A stretch of 64,000 nucleotides of DNA from Euglena gracilis (GCA_039621445.1 CP154954.1:63260046-63324045), one strand, 5' to 3'. Counted from the stretch's first letter, positions 19,370-31,392 are shown. The notes: generated from the letters alone by a model not told the origin. Numbers and translations: made by a program.

Positions 19370-21420
19370 CACGCGAAGTGAACCAAATACCCTCCCAAAC
19401 CGGATTTTTTTTTAAAAAATCAAACATTGGCATTCATGGCAGCCATTCACTTTCAAAAAAAAATTGCAAAAAACAGAGTTGGTTTTGAGGTGGGTTTGAA
19501 GGCAAAAATTACTCCTTGGCCCTGTTCGTTTTTCTTCACTTGGGGTAGGGTCTCCATCGTCTTTTCTTTGGTTGGTTAAGGGACCAGCAAGTTACCTATT
19601 TCCAGGATCCCATACGTGCGTGATTTTTTGAAATGTTGATTTCTGAGGTTGGGTCAGTAGGAAATTCCAAAAAAAACAACCTGCAGCCTTTTCCCCTGCT
19701 TCCCTCCTTGCTGGTGACCCCTTTCATGACCGCAGTGCATCTTGGCTCGATCCAGATGCGTTGGGGTTCTGGACCGCCCCCCCCCCCTGCCAATGGAGGG
19801 TCCGGACTGACCCTTGGGCATTATTTGACCCCCATGAAAGTTCTTTCCTTCTTGCACCAGAAATTTACTCAAGAAGTTTCCCAAACTGCACTTTGTTTTT
19901 GAAGCATTTTATGGGAGTTTTGTGCTGGGTAAAAATCAGTCATTTGGCTATATTATTGTTTACGTGGGGGGTGTACCCCCATCCCCTCCATGATTTGGGC
20001 CCAGTGGCATTGTATCAGGGAGGAGCACACGGTTGGAGCACACCTAATTTTCCCACAATTTTTCCCATCATTTTTTCCCGCATCTTTTCCACGCCCTTTT
20101 GGGGAAGCCACGTTCACGGGAGGTCAAATTTCACACTCATGGATGGGGTTAGGACGTATGGTCAATTTTGGGTCTGTTTTTTTTTTATTATACAAAACCA
20201 GAAAAAGGACGCCCAGAACACCATTTTAACTATTTTGTGGAGTTTTAGGTTGTTCTTTCGCCGAAATTTCCCTCACAAATGGGAAAAATTGCCACCATTT
20301 TCCGTGGAAAGTTGAATTTTACCATCATCAATTTTTCCAAAATCGAAAATTTCCCAATCATTTTTTCGCTTCATTTTTTCCGTCATTTTTGTCAGGACTG
20401 TACACTGTTAATTATTTTGTGAATTCCCTGCAACCATACAACCCATCTTTTTTGTTTCCCATCATTTTTGTCCGGACTACACAGGTAAATTAAGTGAGAG
20501 TCATGGAAGTCAGATTTTCTGCACCCCCTGGGGGCTCATTTGGCATTGTCCTGGTCCCGAGGCACTGATTAGACTGTGAAAAACTTTTTGCCAAGGAAAT
20601 GTGGACCAAATTTCTTGACATCCGTCTGATCAAGCCACCCACCCACAAGGAGTCCCACCTTGTGTGTTCCAGCACTCCGATCGATTATGCAACCTTGGAA
20701 TCAGGGTTTTTCTGGTGGTTGAAGCACCAAAATTAATTAACCCCACCAACCAGCCGAATCCCCCTGTCCCCTTCTCGGCAAGGGCGGAACAGGAATCCCT
20801 GAAACCCTCCAAGCACCACTATCCGCTGTTCCAGGGCAATAATTCTGGATCTTAAGAAAATTCTTTCTTACCGTATTTCTGGTGTGTGGATTCCCCCCCT
20901 GGGTAGTTGGGGAAGGTCCATCACCCCGCCTTCTCACAGTGGGGTGGCGGGGAGAATCGAACGGCTTTTCTTCCAAGAGCCCTGGCTGGAATGCTGTCCT
21001 TCCTGCTGTGCTCACCCGTGCCCTGGCCCCATTTTCCTTGCCTGGACTCGTTCAATCGGCGGCGGTGGCGACGAGCCCCCTCGTCCCATTGCCGGTGTAC
21101 CTCGTAGGACCGCGTCCGATCCAAGGAACCATCTTGCCCCGCCACGGATGGTTGCGCTATCACGCGCCGCAATACGGACCTCTGCGCCCCACTTGAAGGA
21201 GAATTCTGTCTTTCGAGTCGTATATATGTTACCACAGGCATCTTTTGCTTGTGTCGGTGACCTTTGGGACCGGTTGGGTTCTCACTTGCAGCAGAATGGT
21301 CGAAAGAGCATCGAATTGCAGCAACCATGCCCAGGGTTGTATGGGAAGCCCCGCAGACATGAGGTTGGTGGTAGGGGGTTGGTCACCCCCTAGGGGGTAA
21401 GGTGATAGGGGGGTCAATAA
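19370..21420. other. No gene assigned; one GC-rich island
   Basis: 20930-21220 is GC-rich and open in several frames on both strands (for example a minus frame with FSFKWGAEVRIAARDSA), but without clear third-position bias or splice ends. The remainder is T-rich (TTTTTCCCRTCATTTTT words at 20050-20480). Confidence 0.35.
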
Positions 21421-21424
21421 CAAA

Positions 21425-21706
21425 CAAACTTTTCTAAAACATTTTTGATTTCTCGACATGTTGACGGATGGAGCTAGATCAAGGCCGGGGGGCTGTGATG
21501 GAGGAAGGTGTGATGAGGGGGGAAAATGCAGGGATAGGTGAGCTGGGCAGCCCAGTTGGCTGGCCAGCCTGCGGCCGGCTGGCCCGGCCTCCGGCCAGGC
21601 TGGACCCGACTTTATTTCACTTGACCCGGGGGGGATTTGAGCTGCTGGCTGGCTGGATGCCCCCCAGGGGATGGGGTACCCTCTGGCTTAAGGAAACCCC
21701 TGCTTG
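21425..21706 (+). repeat. Family A element, copy 2
   Basis: From TTTTCTAAAACATTTTTG to TTAAGGAAACCCCTG. The core includes GATGGAGCTAGATCAAGGC, GCAGGGATAGGTGAGCTGG and GGACCCGACTTTATTTCAC. Also at 59283-59605 (+) and 40886-41190 (-), with a part at 12149-12310 (-). G/C-rich, noncoding. No TIR or poly-A tail is obvious, so the class is open. Confidence 0.7.
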
Positions 21707-22707
21707 AGGCTCAACATGAAATTTTGGCAAAATGGCCAAAAAAATGGCCGTAAGTAACTCAGGACAGGCGGGCTGTAACTCAGGACTGTTAGATAGGGCA
21801 TTTTAAGGGCTTCAAATTTAGGTCTTTGGACATTTCCTCTGATTCCCCACCATTTTTTCACCCCCCCCCAAAAAAAACGGCCGAAATTTTCGGCGATCGA
21901 AGACTGGAGGTAGGACCTCCAAAAAATTCCGGGTTCAGCGCTGGGTTGGCCACTTCTGGCAATTCCTGGCCCCACATCCGGGGGGGGGGGTCCAGCACCT
22001 AAAAATCAGTCATTGTGAAAAAATACATGTCATTCACCCTGGGGGGCGGAGGTTGAAATGCATCTTCCCATTTTTTTGTCTCTCCCCATTTTCAGCATCT
22101 CTCCATTTTGTGAAACAGTGAAAGCAAAATTTTTCACTCGTTTGTGGCGGGTGTTGACAGTAGATCACCTATGAACCTATATCATTCTGTCTAGGCAGAG
22201 TGCCCCCCCCAGATGGTTCTCTGGGGTTTACGAACACCAAACAAGCAGCCTAGAGCTGGTATTGTTTCTTCAGTGCCTGCATTGAGCCCAGGCTTTTGCA
22301 GGCTGCAGGAGAAGCCGTCCAACAAATTCTGTTCACACCTGTCTTTCCAATGATATTTGTTCGCCCATCCAAATGGGGACGTTTTGGGCTGAAAGACAGT
22401 ACATTTTCCAAATTTATTGTTTTGAAAATGATGCACACGCTGCTGTATCGTGAAGGCCTGATCCAGATTCCACGGGCTCATTCTGACCAGCCAGGCACCC
22501 CCGCACAAACACGAGCTTTTGTTTCTTTGCTTTTCATGATTTTTTTTTTGGTTGATTGGAGGACCAGGCATCAGCGTATGGCTCAAAATCTTTTGTGCAG
22601 CACCCCCTGCCGGGGGGGGGGGGTGGCGAAGTTGTTCACTGGGTTTCAAGAAGTGACTGACTGAATGGTTCTTTGAAATTGGCAAGGTGAGCAAGCTTCT
22701 CGTTCAC

Positions 22708-22843
22708 CTGAAAACCCACCCTGAGGGGGATAGGTGGGTCCGGGGCTGGTCACGTACATGCCGCTGTGCACCACACGTTGGGCCGCGGGCGGGCGGAGGG
22801 GGGGGGGCGCTTTCGTCGGGCCACCGGACCGGAGGGCGGCTGC
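22708..22843 (-). CDS. Candidate proline-rich exon
   Basis: A minus frame reads VVHSGMYVTSPGPTYPPQGG then FS, with G/C third positions, and ends at a strong donor (TTTTCAG/GTGAACG at 22707-22706). Upstream in frame it is proline-rich (KAPPPLRPP). Acceptor unclear. No family recognised. Confidence 0.35.
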
Positions 22844-23055
22844 CACTGGTTGTTCCCTCAGAAAATCCCACTGTTTGGCCGGAATTATTCACCAACAAGG
22901 TTTGTGGATTTCAACACAACGGGACAAGTGTTCTACAAAGTCGGGGAAATTGGCAGGATTTTTCTGTTGGCAAAAGAGAGAATTCAGCAGAACAAGAGGG
23001 AAAGTCACTCAGTGACAGGGGGGGGGTCACTTCACATTTGTTTTTTTTTACCCCT

Positions 23056-23397
23056 CACCAGGGTTTGATATAAGGAGGGCGTACATGGTTCAGGTCGGGG
23101 GGTGTCCCCCCCACCCCCCCCCCTCCTGGCCCGCAGGGGTCCGGACCCCCCCCCCACCTGCCAGGGGGGTCCGGACCGACCCTGTGGGGGGGGATCCGGG
23201 ACCCCCCCAAAAAGGGTCAATTTTTTCCTCCGGCGCTTTGCGCCGAAATTTTTTTGCATTTTTGGCACATTTTTGCCCAAAACGTGCCCAAAATGGCACT
23301 TTTGGTCGTTTTGGGGGGTCAAAAATTTTCGGTCACCCAGACCGCGCCACTGTTTAGGTGGGGGGGTGCCCCCCCCCCCTTATATCGAACCCTGGGG
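23056..23397 (+). repeat. Family B element, copy 2
   Basis: Begins CCAGGGTTTGATATAAGG and ends CTTATATCGAACCCTGG, a terminal inverted repeat of about 17 bases. Between lie GTCCGGACC/CCTGCCAGG blocks, the hairpin GGCGCTTTGCGCC and GACCGCGCCACTGTTTAGG. About 340 bp, noncoding. Confidence 0.7.
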
Positions 23398-24825
23398 GGC
23401 ACCACCCAGGTCAGTGGAACATGCGGGGGGGGGGGGGGACTCTCCCTGGGGATTCTCTGGTGAAAATACCCATAAAAAGCATTAATGCCCATTCTAACAC
23501 CCATAAAAGCAATGTAATTTGTTTTACATTTGTTTGTGTTTTATTTGCTTCGTTTTATATATTGTTTTACATTTGTATATAATGTGTTTTAAACATGTCA
23601 TGTTTGACCTTTTCTATTTTTAAGATGCAGGGGTTTGAAGCATGATTCAAGGCAAAACCCCATATCCCCCATTTTCTGCTTTGGCTTTTATTTTCTTTTG
23701 GCTTGGGTCCTTTCCCAGACCCCATGGTCAGGTATTACAGGGGGTGTTGCAGTATCCGCAAATTTTTACGCAATTTTTCCAACGGCCTCTGATATCAATC
23801 CCCCCGCCTTAGGGAACGCAAATGTTTGTTCTCCGATTCTGACAAATTCTGCTTTCCCCCAGGGGGTCGGTAAGCAATGGTATGCTCGTTCCGCGTGCCT
23901 TCCGTTCAGTTTGTTTTTCTCCGGTGCGCATTGGCTTGGGGCCGCTTGCCCCCCCCCCCCCCCTTGCGGCTCAGGTCAAAGGGAATGGGGATGTGACTCT
24001 GTGCACTGCAGCACTTTCCGTTTTCCTCCTTTTTTTACACATCAATTTTTGTGGGGCTGTACCATTTGCTCCGTCTTTAAAAAAGAGCCTTCTGCAGCGC
24101 ATTAAATGCAACCTGGAAATGCTGAGGCTCGCTTTTTTGTCTTTTCCAATGATCAGGGGAAGTTCAAGTGCAAGCACATTGAACAGGAAGCATCCCCCAC
24201 TTGCTTGGGCTGGCCATAAGATAGTTGTGGTCTCAACAGCTCCTGGCACAAAGGCATCTCCTGATCAAAAATTTGAGGACCGCGAAATCCCCCACCGTGC
24301 AAGCCTAAATCCTCCCATGATGTTAGGGCAGAGGTGGGCTTTTGTGCCCACCTCTGGGTTTGCAGTTCACAACACAGCAATTTTTATCCAGCCCCCCCTC
24401 CCGACGTTTTCCCCCTGCTTTAGGGGTGTTTAAATGATGACTGAGATCTCTCACTGTCTCATTGGTGAATGCTTCTTTGTGAGAAATGACATTTTGGGGA
24501 GTGTTGGACAGGGACTGAAGAAAATGAACGGCCTTTTCCAGCCAGGCCAAATTATCCGTTTTGTGTGTTTTGTTTTTCTTTGCCCTCTGTGTGTTCTTTC
24601 CCTATATTTTTTGCTTGTTTGCACTCATCTCTGCATTTTCTGTCATGTCTCTTGCCCATGTCTGAGACATGGCTCTTGGCCTCCTCCTTACATCCAAGTT
24701 TGGCCCGCTAAAGTTGGTGGAACGGTAGAAAGGGAGGGGGTCTGCTCAAAGCCCCCAGCTCACTTGAGCTTTCTTCTTTCCACAGAATGAAGCACGGGGG
24801 AAACGACCCCCCCCCCTACTGCCTC

Positions 24826-24962
24826 CCACACACACACACACAACACACATGCGCGCGCACACACACACACACAACACACACACACACACACACACAACAC
24901 ACAACGCGTAACACACAACACACAACACACACACACACACACACAACGCACAACGCACACAT
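24826..24962. repeat. (CA)n-rich array before a splice acceptor
   Basis: Interrupted CA units with CAACAC and GCGCGC variants. It ends about 12 bases before the exon at 24975. Confidence 0.9.
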
Positions 24963-24974
24963 CTCCCCCCACAG

Positions 24975-25169
24975 CGTGCCGGCCTAATGGAGTGGAGCCG
25001 AGAGGCGTGTGGCAGCACGCGGCCCCTCTCTCCCTCCCCCGCCAACCCCCACCTCCCGAAGCGCAAGCGGTCGGAGGCGTTCCAGCCCGGGGTGGAGCAG
25101 CAGCTGTTCCTCGCCAAGCCCCTCGCCGCCCTCGGCGGTGGGCCACAGTCCCAGCCGCACAATCATTGG
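24975..25169 (+). CDS. Zinc-finger gene exon with basic NLS-like patch
   Basis: Acceptor CATCTCCCCCCACAG, donor CATTGG/GTCAGT. The 65 codons begin RAGLMEWSREACGS, and the third position is G or C in about 90 percent of codons. PKRKR is NLS-like; the tail VEQQLFLAKPLAALGGG is helix-like. Confidence 0.65.
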
Positions 25170-28100
25170 GTCAGTGCCCCCCCCCCCCCCCGAAACACTC
25201 ATCGGCGCCTTGGTTTATTCTACCCCCCTCCCAATCTGAGTTGTGACTGGTTGGGATGTCAATTAAATTAAATTTTTTTCAAAATTTTGGGTTGAGGCCT
25301 CAAATTTTCCTTCCGTACAATTACCAACAAGTTCCAGCAATACCCACAGTTTTCAGTGAAAATTTACCGCCATTTCTTCTCGATGTGTCCCTAGTTTGCA
25401 AGGAGAGGGAAAATGCGCACCGGGGCGTGGCTGAAGTCAAAGTGACCCCATCCCCTGGATATCCCAGGGCGTTGCTCAAGCCAAAGGACAACCCATCCAG
25501 ACAGCCAGCAGCCTTTTTCCCGCCCCAGAACCCCCCATCAACAAATTTAATAATTTTGCCAAAGAGCAGCTGGACGGAGCAAAATTTTCCGCTTTCAGGG
25601 TCAGGCTTCTTTTTTTAGGAAAGTCCCGGGGGACGTGCAGTGGGCAGGCAGGGGGGTTGGGCATTTTCAATCCTGGGGGGGGGGGTCGGGGTTGGGTTTG
25701 GGGGGTCCCCATTGTGTGGGGGGGGCGTCAGCCTCTTTTCAGCCCAAATTTTCCCGGGGGTCATTTAAAAACACCCTGAACTCTGAACTTTTTTTTCATT
25801 TTTTTTTTATTCAGATGAGAGTGTTGTGAACACTTTTTTTCACCCCCCCCGTAGTATTTGGTCTTTTCACCAGATTTTTGTAAACTCTAAGTTTTCATTG
25901 TGTGTTGCTTGGGGCTCCAAGATATTTTGCTCCGTTTTTTTCCCCTCTCCCCAATTATTTTCTTTAATTTCTTCTTCCAATTGCTCACCTTCGCCCCAAA
26001 GAAGCAAAGTGATTTCGGGGGGTTTTTCTGTGAGAGAAAAATGGAATATGCCCCCCCCACTCAGTGTGGCCGCAGGAATAGGAATAGGAAGGAAGCCCTT
26101 TGTTTTGAGGCAGGTAGGGGGGGTCCCCTGGGGGGGGGTAAGGTCAGATGTTGGGAGGCCCCCCCTTCAGTAGCGATAAATTTTCTTCCGGCCCTGCGTG
26201 CCGGAAATGAACAAAAAATGTCTTGTTTCCTCACTCTTGAGCGCATTGCCCATTTTTTTGGATTTTGGTCGGGGAACATATACAGTTGCATAATTTGCAT
26301 TTTTTGGCATGATTCAAAATTTTGAGAAATTGAGGGGGTTTTTTTTGCATAATTTGCACTTTTTGCAATATGAAAGTTTTTGATTAAAAATTCGGTCCTT
26401 GAAAATTTTTTGAATTTCGAGCCATAAAGAAGTTGCAAAATCTTGGCAAAAAATCTTGGCCAACTCTGGGGGAAAAAATGATTTCTGGCATCGCTGGAAT
26501 ATTGTTTATCCAACGTCAATGGAAAATGGACGCCTTAAAACTTTTTAAATCTTCTCAAAATGCCTTAAAAAACCTTAAAAAACCCCCTTAAAACCCCTTA
26601 AAATTTTTTGAGATTTTTCATTAAAGAGATAATGCCTGCCCCCACCTCGAAACTGAAAGGAGCCAGGAAAAGCTTCCGTTTTATGGACGAAAAGGGCCGG
26701 GGACACCAGGCCAAAGTTGGTCAAAAACCCTGGTTTTTTTTGAAAATAAATCCTTTTTTTTTCAACTGCCAAAAAAAGCATCACCAAAATAAATGTGGGT
26801 GCAAACTGCAAAGTCATATGGTGGTTCACCTATTGCATCCACTTATATTTCATTCTGCAACTACTGCTAATGTGAATTAGGTCCAAAAAAGTGCAGTATG
26901 CAACTTCCAGTGTCTGGTAGTGGAGCAATTTGCCTGTTTTGCCTGGGCGAATGCCGGGGACAAAACCCGAAAAGGCAAAATATGCAAAAAATGCAAAAAT
27001 AATGCTTTTCAAGTTTTAAAAGTTTTTTTTCAATTCATTTTTGCCAATTTTTGGGGTTTTTTTATAACGTTTTTAAGGCCCCTTTTACAAATGATGTCTG
27101 GGCAGGGAGGGGTCCGACCCCCCCCCTCAAGGCTTCCCATATCTATCTTTGGGTGGCCGCCAACAATGTTGTGTGGCCCCAGTGCCTGGTCTGCCACAAG
27201 GACGTGTCCGCCTACCCCCGGATGTGCGCCACGTGCCACGGCCACGTCTGCGTGGCCTGCGCCCACCACCACGCGCTGCAGCGGGGCGTGGTAGTCTGCG
27301 CCTTCTGTGTCCGGGCCGGCAGGCTGGACAGTGCAGGGGTTTCCTTCAGTGCCACCCCCCCCCCCCCCGCCGCATCTGTGTGTATTTTGGTCCGGGTTTG
27401 TTGCTCTGTTTGTCGAAATGTCGAGGCCTGGACAATTTTTCCTCAGTTTTCTTGTTCCATGGAATGTGAACGGTGGTGAGGTAAAATTATTGGCCTTGTA
27501 GTTCAAAAGTGATTTGTTGCAAAATATCTCATTGGAAAAGCCCTGATTGAGCGTAAGCCAGCGGATTCAAGCCTAGCACAAGGGTTCATACATGCTTTTT
27601 TTTCTTCACCATTTGTGCATTGGTGTGAGTGGATGTGGGTTGGTATACAAGCCTTAATGTGGAATGTTCGTGAACAGGCCGTATTTTAGTTGGGTGCCGA
27701 CCCCACCCCGGGGGGGTAGTGCCTGCCTGAGCAGGCACCCCAAGGCACTCCAAACCCCCCTCCCCCGGGATTGGTATACAACAGCCTGTTCGTGAATACG
27801 TTGTTTAGGTGTTGTGTGTGTGTGTGTGTGTGCGTGTGCGTTTTCTTGTGCTTTTTGATGGCTAACTTTGCAAGTTTTTTGTGTTTTTTTTCTCGCATAT
27901 TTGGTCCTGTTTTTCTGACAGTCCTCGATCTCTGCTGGGAGCTGATTTTGGTTTTTTGATAGTTTGGTTACAGGGACACTTTGGTTACAGGGGCATTTTA
28001 CAGGGACACTTTGGTTCCAGTGATGACGGGCATTTTCAGGTGACGTCGGCCAAGTTGCCAGCGGGGCGAAGCCCATGAGTCCCAGTGGCTGACAAAACTA

Positions 28101-28509
28101 AGTGTGGGAGAAGGTGAAGCCCAAGAGAGTTTCCACATTCTGGACCAGATTCCTCCCTGACAGCAAATTTTTATTGTTTTTCTGATTTTTGATTATTGTG
28201 GGACATGCACCCTTGAAAACCTTCAGTCAAAACACAAATAACAAATAAATTCAAAAAAACCGCAAAAAAAAGGAATTTCATTTTTATGTGTCTTCGGGGA
28301 GTCCAGCTGACAACAACGAATTTTTTTTTCAAATAAATAATAAGAATAATGATTTTTATGATTTGGGGAACATGCTGATCCATCCCCCCCAGGAGTGTGG
28401 GGGGGGTTGTCAGATGGAAATTACTCCATTTGTTGACATCTTTGATCTGGTGCAAGTATGTCCCCTCCAACTTTTTTTTTTCATATTCATGGGCAACACG
28501 CACATGAAC

Positions 28510-28545
<36 letters not shown>

Positions 28546-28870
28546 TTATCTTTCTTTGAGGTTTTGTGCAAACATGACTCCAGTTTTTTTTGTAACTTTT
28601 TATCTTTTTTTTTGACGTGGCTTTTTTTGCTTTCATTTCAGTGTGAACCCTACCTTGGCACAACAGCATCATTTGTTCCTCCATATATATTTGCTTTGGA
28701 GGATTTGCTTTTCATTGGGGGAAAGGTGCATCTCTGTGAGTCAAGTACTCTTGCAAATCCAGCCAGTCACCCAACCCTGGCTTTGAGCCTCTCAAACATC
28801 ACCCCAACCAGGTCAGGCCATGCAGTTGGATGATTTTCCAGGCCAGGATACGATGTGCAATGTGCGATGA
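24975..28870 (+). CDS. Zinc-finger protein gene, partial, five candidate exons
   Basis: The plus exons at 24975-25169, 27183-27338, 28393-28455, 28642-28725 and 28826-28870 are all phase 0 with GT-AG signals, so they join without frame conflict (180 codons plus stop). The first gives a proline-rich segment with PHLPKRKRSE, a basic NLS-like patch. The second gives a cross-brace finger with four CxxC pairs spaced like FYVE or related domains (x4 between pairs two and three), but it lacks the FYVE RRHHCR motif, so lipid binding cannot be claimed. The last three exons are AT-richer and might be a different gene. No start methionine exon was found. The finger suggests a protein-, lipid- or histone-binding role; the specific function is unknown. 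Confidence 0.5.
26533..26605. repeat. CCTTAAAA tandem tract
   Basis: Irregular repetition of CCTTAAAA/CCCTTAAAA in an AT-rich intron. Confidence 0.7.
27183..27338 (+). CDS. Zinc-finger exon (four CxxC pairs)
   Basis: Acceptor GTGTGGCCCCAG. The peptide starts CLVCHKDVSAYPRMCATCHG and continues through HVCVAC, AHHHALQRG and VVVCAFC. Cys spacing is C-x2-C-x10-C-x2-C-x4-C-x2-C...C-x2-C, with a His trio after the sixth Cys. The donor is GT at 27339 (phase 0) or 27331. Third positions are almost all G/C. Confidence 0.75.
27690..27745. repeat. Family K hairpin fragment
   Basis: GGGTGCCGACCCC followed by a GTGCCTGCCTGAGCAGGCAC hairpin, as in the fuller copies at 30168 and 31251. Confidence 0.5.
27811..27842. 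repeat. (GT)n microsatellite
   Basis: A short GT run with two GC variants. Confidence 0.85.
28393..28455 (+). CDS. Candidate exon ECGGGC...
   Basis: Acceptor CATCCCCCCCAG, donor TGCAA/GTATGT (strong). 21 codons ending QMEITPFVDIFDLVQ, phase 0/0. Confidence 0.45.
28513..28546. repeat. (CA)n microsatellite
   Basis: About 17 CA units in the intron between two candidate exons. Confidence 0.9.
28642..28725 (+). CDS. Candidate exon CEPYLG...
   Basis: Strong acceptor (TTTTTTGCTTTCATTTCAG) and donor (GGAAAG/GTGCAT). 28 codons: CEPYLGTTASFVPPYIFALE, then DLLFIGGK. Phase 0/0. Third positions are AT-rich, unlike 27183. Confidence 0.5.
28826..28870 (+). CDS. Possible terminal exon
   Basis: After GGCCATGCAG the phase-0 reading is LDDFPGQDTMCNVR-stop. 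A different frame from an acceptor at about 28854 gives a C-x4-CC-x2-C peptide, so the choice is uncertain. Confidence 0.3.
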   Translation: MDDFPGQDTMCNVR

Positions 28871-29645
28871 AGCACATTTGCTGCATGGATTGTGAATTGG
28901 AGACTGCTCTCCTTCCAATTATGTCTGGTTAAACGCATTTTGAAGTGAACAAACAATGTCCGTGGTTGATTCCTGTTTATCAGATATGTCTGATCTGAAA
29001 GGATGATCTGGAAAAAATGACCATAAATTCCCTTTTCCACAGAAGTGGTTTTGTTTTCTTTTTCTTTTTGATTTTGATTTTTTACATTTAGTTTCTTTGA
29101 ATGTTGCAATGGGCATCGTGGTGTGTTATGAGTTCAAATTCGGAGGGCCAAAAACGGCTGAAACGCGCGTGCAGGATTGCGTTTTGCCCAAATGCCTGGA
29201 AAGTTTGAGGATCATGTGCGGGCACGTCAGTTGTTGCGTGCCGTTTGCGGCATGGAAAAGCAGGTCAGGTCAGTTTCGTCGACGTTTTAGACGACCTGCA
29301 ATCCTTTGGGACAGCAGGGACTGGACATCTGTGAACGGGTTGCATCCATGGAACAGGGGTTTTCTTTGAGGAGCCCAAGGACAGGGATTGATACAAGGAG
29401 AGTGCACAGGCCAGGTTTCTTTTTTTAAGGAGTTCACTCCCCACGGGGGGGGGTCGAGTACGGGTGCTGTGCAGGCAGAGGGGTTGGCAATTTCGAACCC
29501 CCCCTGGGGGGGTCGGGTTTTTGGGGTGGATAGGCTCTGGCACACACCCCCTGGCACCGGCGCCCGAAAATGGCCATTTTCAAGGGAGAATTAGCTGGGT
29601 CGGGTCCAAACCCAACCCCCAGGGCAGAACGGAGCCAGGGTGGTG

Positions 29646-30012
29646 TGGGCAGGGTTTGATACAAGGAGGGCGTGCATGGTTTAGGTGGGGGGGTGTCCCC
29701 CGCTCCCCTCCCCCCTCCTGGCCCGCAGGGGGGTCCGGACCCCCCCCCACCTGCCAGGGGGTCCGGACCGACCCTGGGGGGTACACAGGACCCCCCCAAA
29801 AGGGTCAATTTTTTCCTCCGGCGCTTTGAGCCGAATTTTTTTTGTATTTTGGCAAATTTTTGCCTAAAAGTGCCCAAATCAAAAGTGCCCAGTCAAAAAA
29901 TTTCGGTCACCCGGACCGCGCCACTGTTTAGGTGGGGGGGGGTGTCCCCCCCCCCCTTGGCCCGCATGGGGGGTCCGGACCCCCCCCCACCTGTCCGTAT
30001 ATCAAACCCTGG
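29646..30012 (+). repeat. Family B element, copy 3
   Basis: CAGGGTTTGATACAAGGAGG at the left, CCGTATATCAAACCCTGGG at the right. Shares GACCGCGCCACTGTTTAGG and the GTCCGGACC mirror blocks. Its hairpin is damaged (GGCGCTTTGAGCC). A shorter copy starts at 31152 (GGGCAGGGTTTGATATAAGG) and is cut by family K at 31251. Confidence 0.65.
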
Positions 30013-30167
30013 GTGTGGGGGGGGTCACCCCCGACCACCTCCTGCCGTATTTCCTGGAGCAACAATTTTCGACCCCCAAGATTTTTTCCGGTGCCTTCGG
30101 CGCTGGGTGGATATCTGTGAAAAATGCTGTGGTGGGTGGGGGGGTCGACCCCAACCCACCTCCCGGG

Positions 30168-30310
30168 CAGGCTTGCGCTTAGTCGGGTGCCTACCCCACG
30201 GGGGGGGGGGGGGCTAGGGGCAGGCACCCCATAGCACCCGATCCGACCCCCCCGGGGGGGGGGGGGTAGGGTTTTGGGGGGTGCCTGCCCCTGGCAGGCA
30301 CCCCCCCCCA
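30168..30310. repeat. Family K element, copy 1
   Basis: Begins CAGGCTTGCGCTTAGTCGGG, contains AGCACCCGATCCGACC and ends in a GTGCCTGCCCCTGGCAGGCA hairpin. Repeated at 31251-31392 and, shortened, at 31812-31880. Confidence 0.65.
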
Positions 30311-30425
30311 ACACCTCCCAGTGCAACCAGCTGGTTCTGGTTGCACCGGTGCTCCTGGTGCTGGTTCTGAAGAAATCTGTTGCGGAAACAACTTTTCTAT
30401 TACGGGGGTGAATGGGTAATTACGG

Positions 30426-30607
30426 TACCTCCCCCCCTTGTCATTGACACGGCGTGTCGTTGACACGCCCCCTGTGTCAACGACACTTTTCTGGAACACT
30501 ACCTATTGAATCACAGTGACATTGACATGGCGTGTCGTTGACACACCCCCTGTGTCAACGGCACTCTCCTGGAACATTGGCGTGTCAACGACAAGGGGGG
30601 GGGAGGT
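30426..30607. repeat. Family H element, copy 2
   Basis: The left tip ACCTCCCCCCCTTGTC is mirrored by GACAAGGGGGGGGAGGT. The interior repeats GTGTCGTTGACACG and its complement several times, so the unit folds on itself. Confidence 0.7.
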
Positions 30608-30611
30608 AGGG

Positions 30612-30815
30612 TGAATGGGTAAAGCCTCAAACAGCTTTGCCAGGATTGCAGAAGAATTGCAACCATCGCTAGCCAATCAGTCGCTCGCCAGTCAATTATT
30701 TTCGCTTTCGTCCAAGTTGTGCAAGAGCACAGTTCCGCCGATGTGTTTTTGCACGCGCCACCCCAAATTGCCTTGTGCAAAGACAGTTGACACATTCTTG
30801 TCTGTTGGTGCCCCC
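30612..30815 (+). other. Open segment between two family H elements
   Basis: The plus frame reads GKASNSFARIAEELQPSLAN, then QSLASQLFSLSS and LCKSTVPPMCFC. It looks protein-like but continues into the neighbouring C-run element. No family recognised; perhaps a captured exon fragment. Confidence 0.25.
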
Positions 30816-30905
30816 CCCCCCCTTGTCCACCAACCACCCCTATATACCAATCAGTCCCCGGTCGGGGGTTGCAGGAACCCGGTCGTTGGACAAGGGGGGG
30901 GGGTA
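30808..30905. repeat. Family H element, copy 3
   Basis: A C run then CTTGTCCACC at left, GTCGTTGGACAAG then a G run at right, about 98 bp. A related CGACC/GGTCG fragment follows to about 31050. Confidence 0.6.
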
Positions 30906-31250
30906 AGTCATTTCTCCCCCTCCACACAAGGAAGGTGCATGTGTTTGGGTGATTATTTCAATCCACCAACGACCACCTCCCCCCGCCCACCGACCACACC
31001 TGTATACCAACCACCCCTGGTCGGGGGGTTGCGGATAAGGGGGTGCGTACAACCAGCCCCCCCTGGCGCCCGAAAATGGCCACTTTCAAGGGAGAATTAG
31101 CTGGGTCGGGTCCAAACCCAACCCCCAGGGCAGAACGGAGCCAGGGTTGTGTGGGCAGGGTTTGATATAAGGAGGGCGTGCATGGTTTCGGTGGGGGGGT
31201 GTCCCACCCACTCCCCCCCCCCTCCTGGCCTGCAGGGGGGGGTCTGGACC

Positions 31251-31392
31251 AGGCTTGCGCTTAGTCGGGTGCCTACCCCACGGGGGGGGGGTGCTAGGGG
31301 CAGGCACCCCCTAGCACCCAATCCGACCCCCACCCCGGGGGGGGGGGTAGGGTTTTGGGGGGTGCCTGCCCCTAGCAGGCACCCCCCTACGA
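31251..31392. repeat. Family K element, copy 2
   Basis: Same start (AGGCTTGCGCTTAGTCGGG) and hairpin end as 30168. It is followed by a GGCGCCTTCGGCGCC palindrome and GGCCATTTTCAATGAAAA, wording also seen at 29562 and 31068. Confidence 0.65.
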
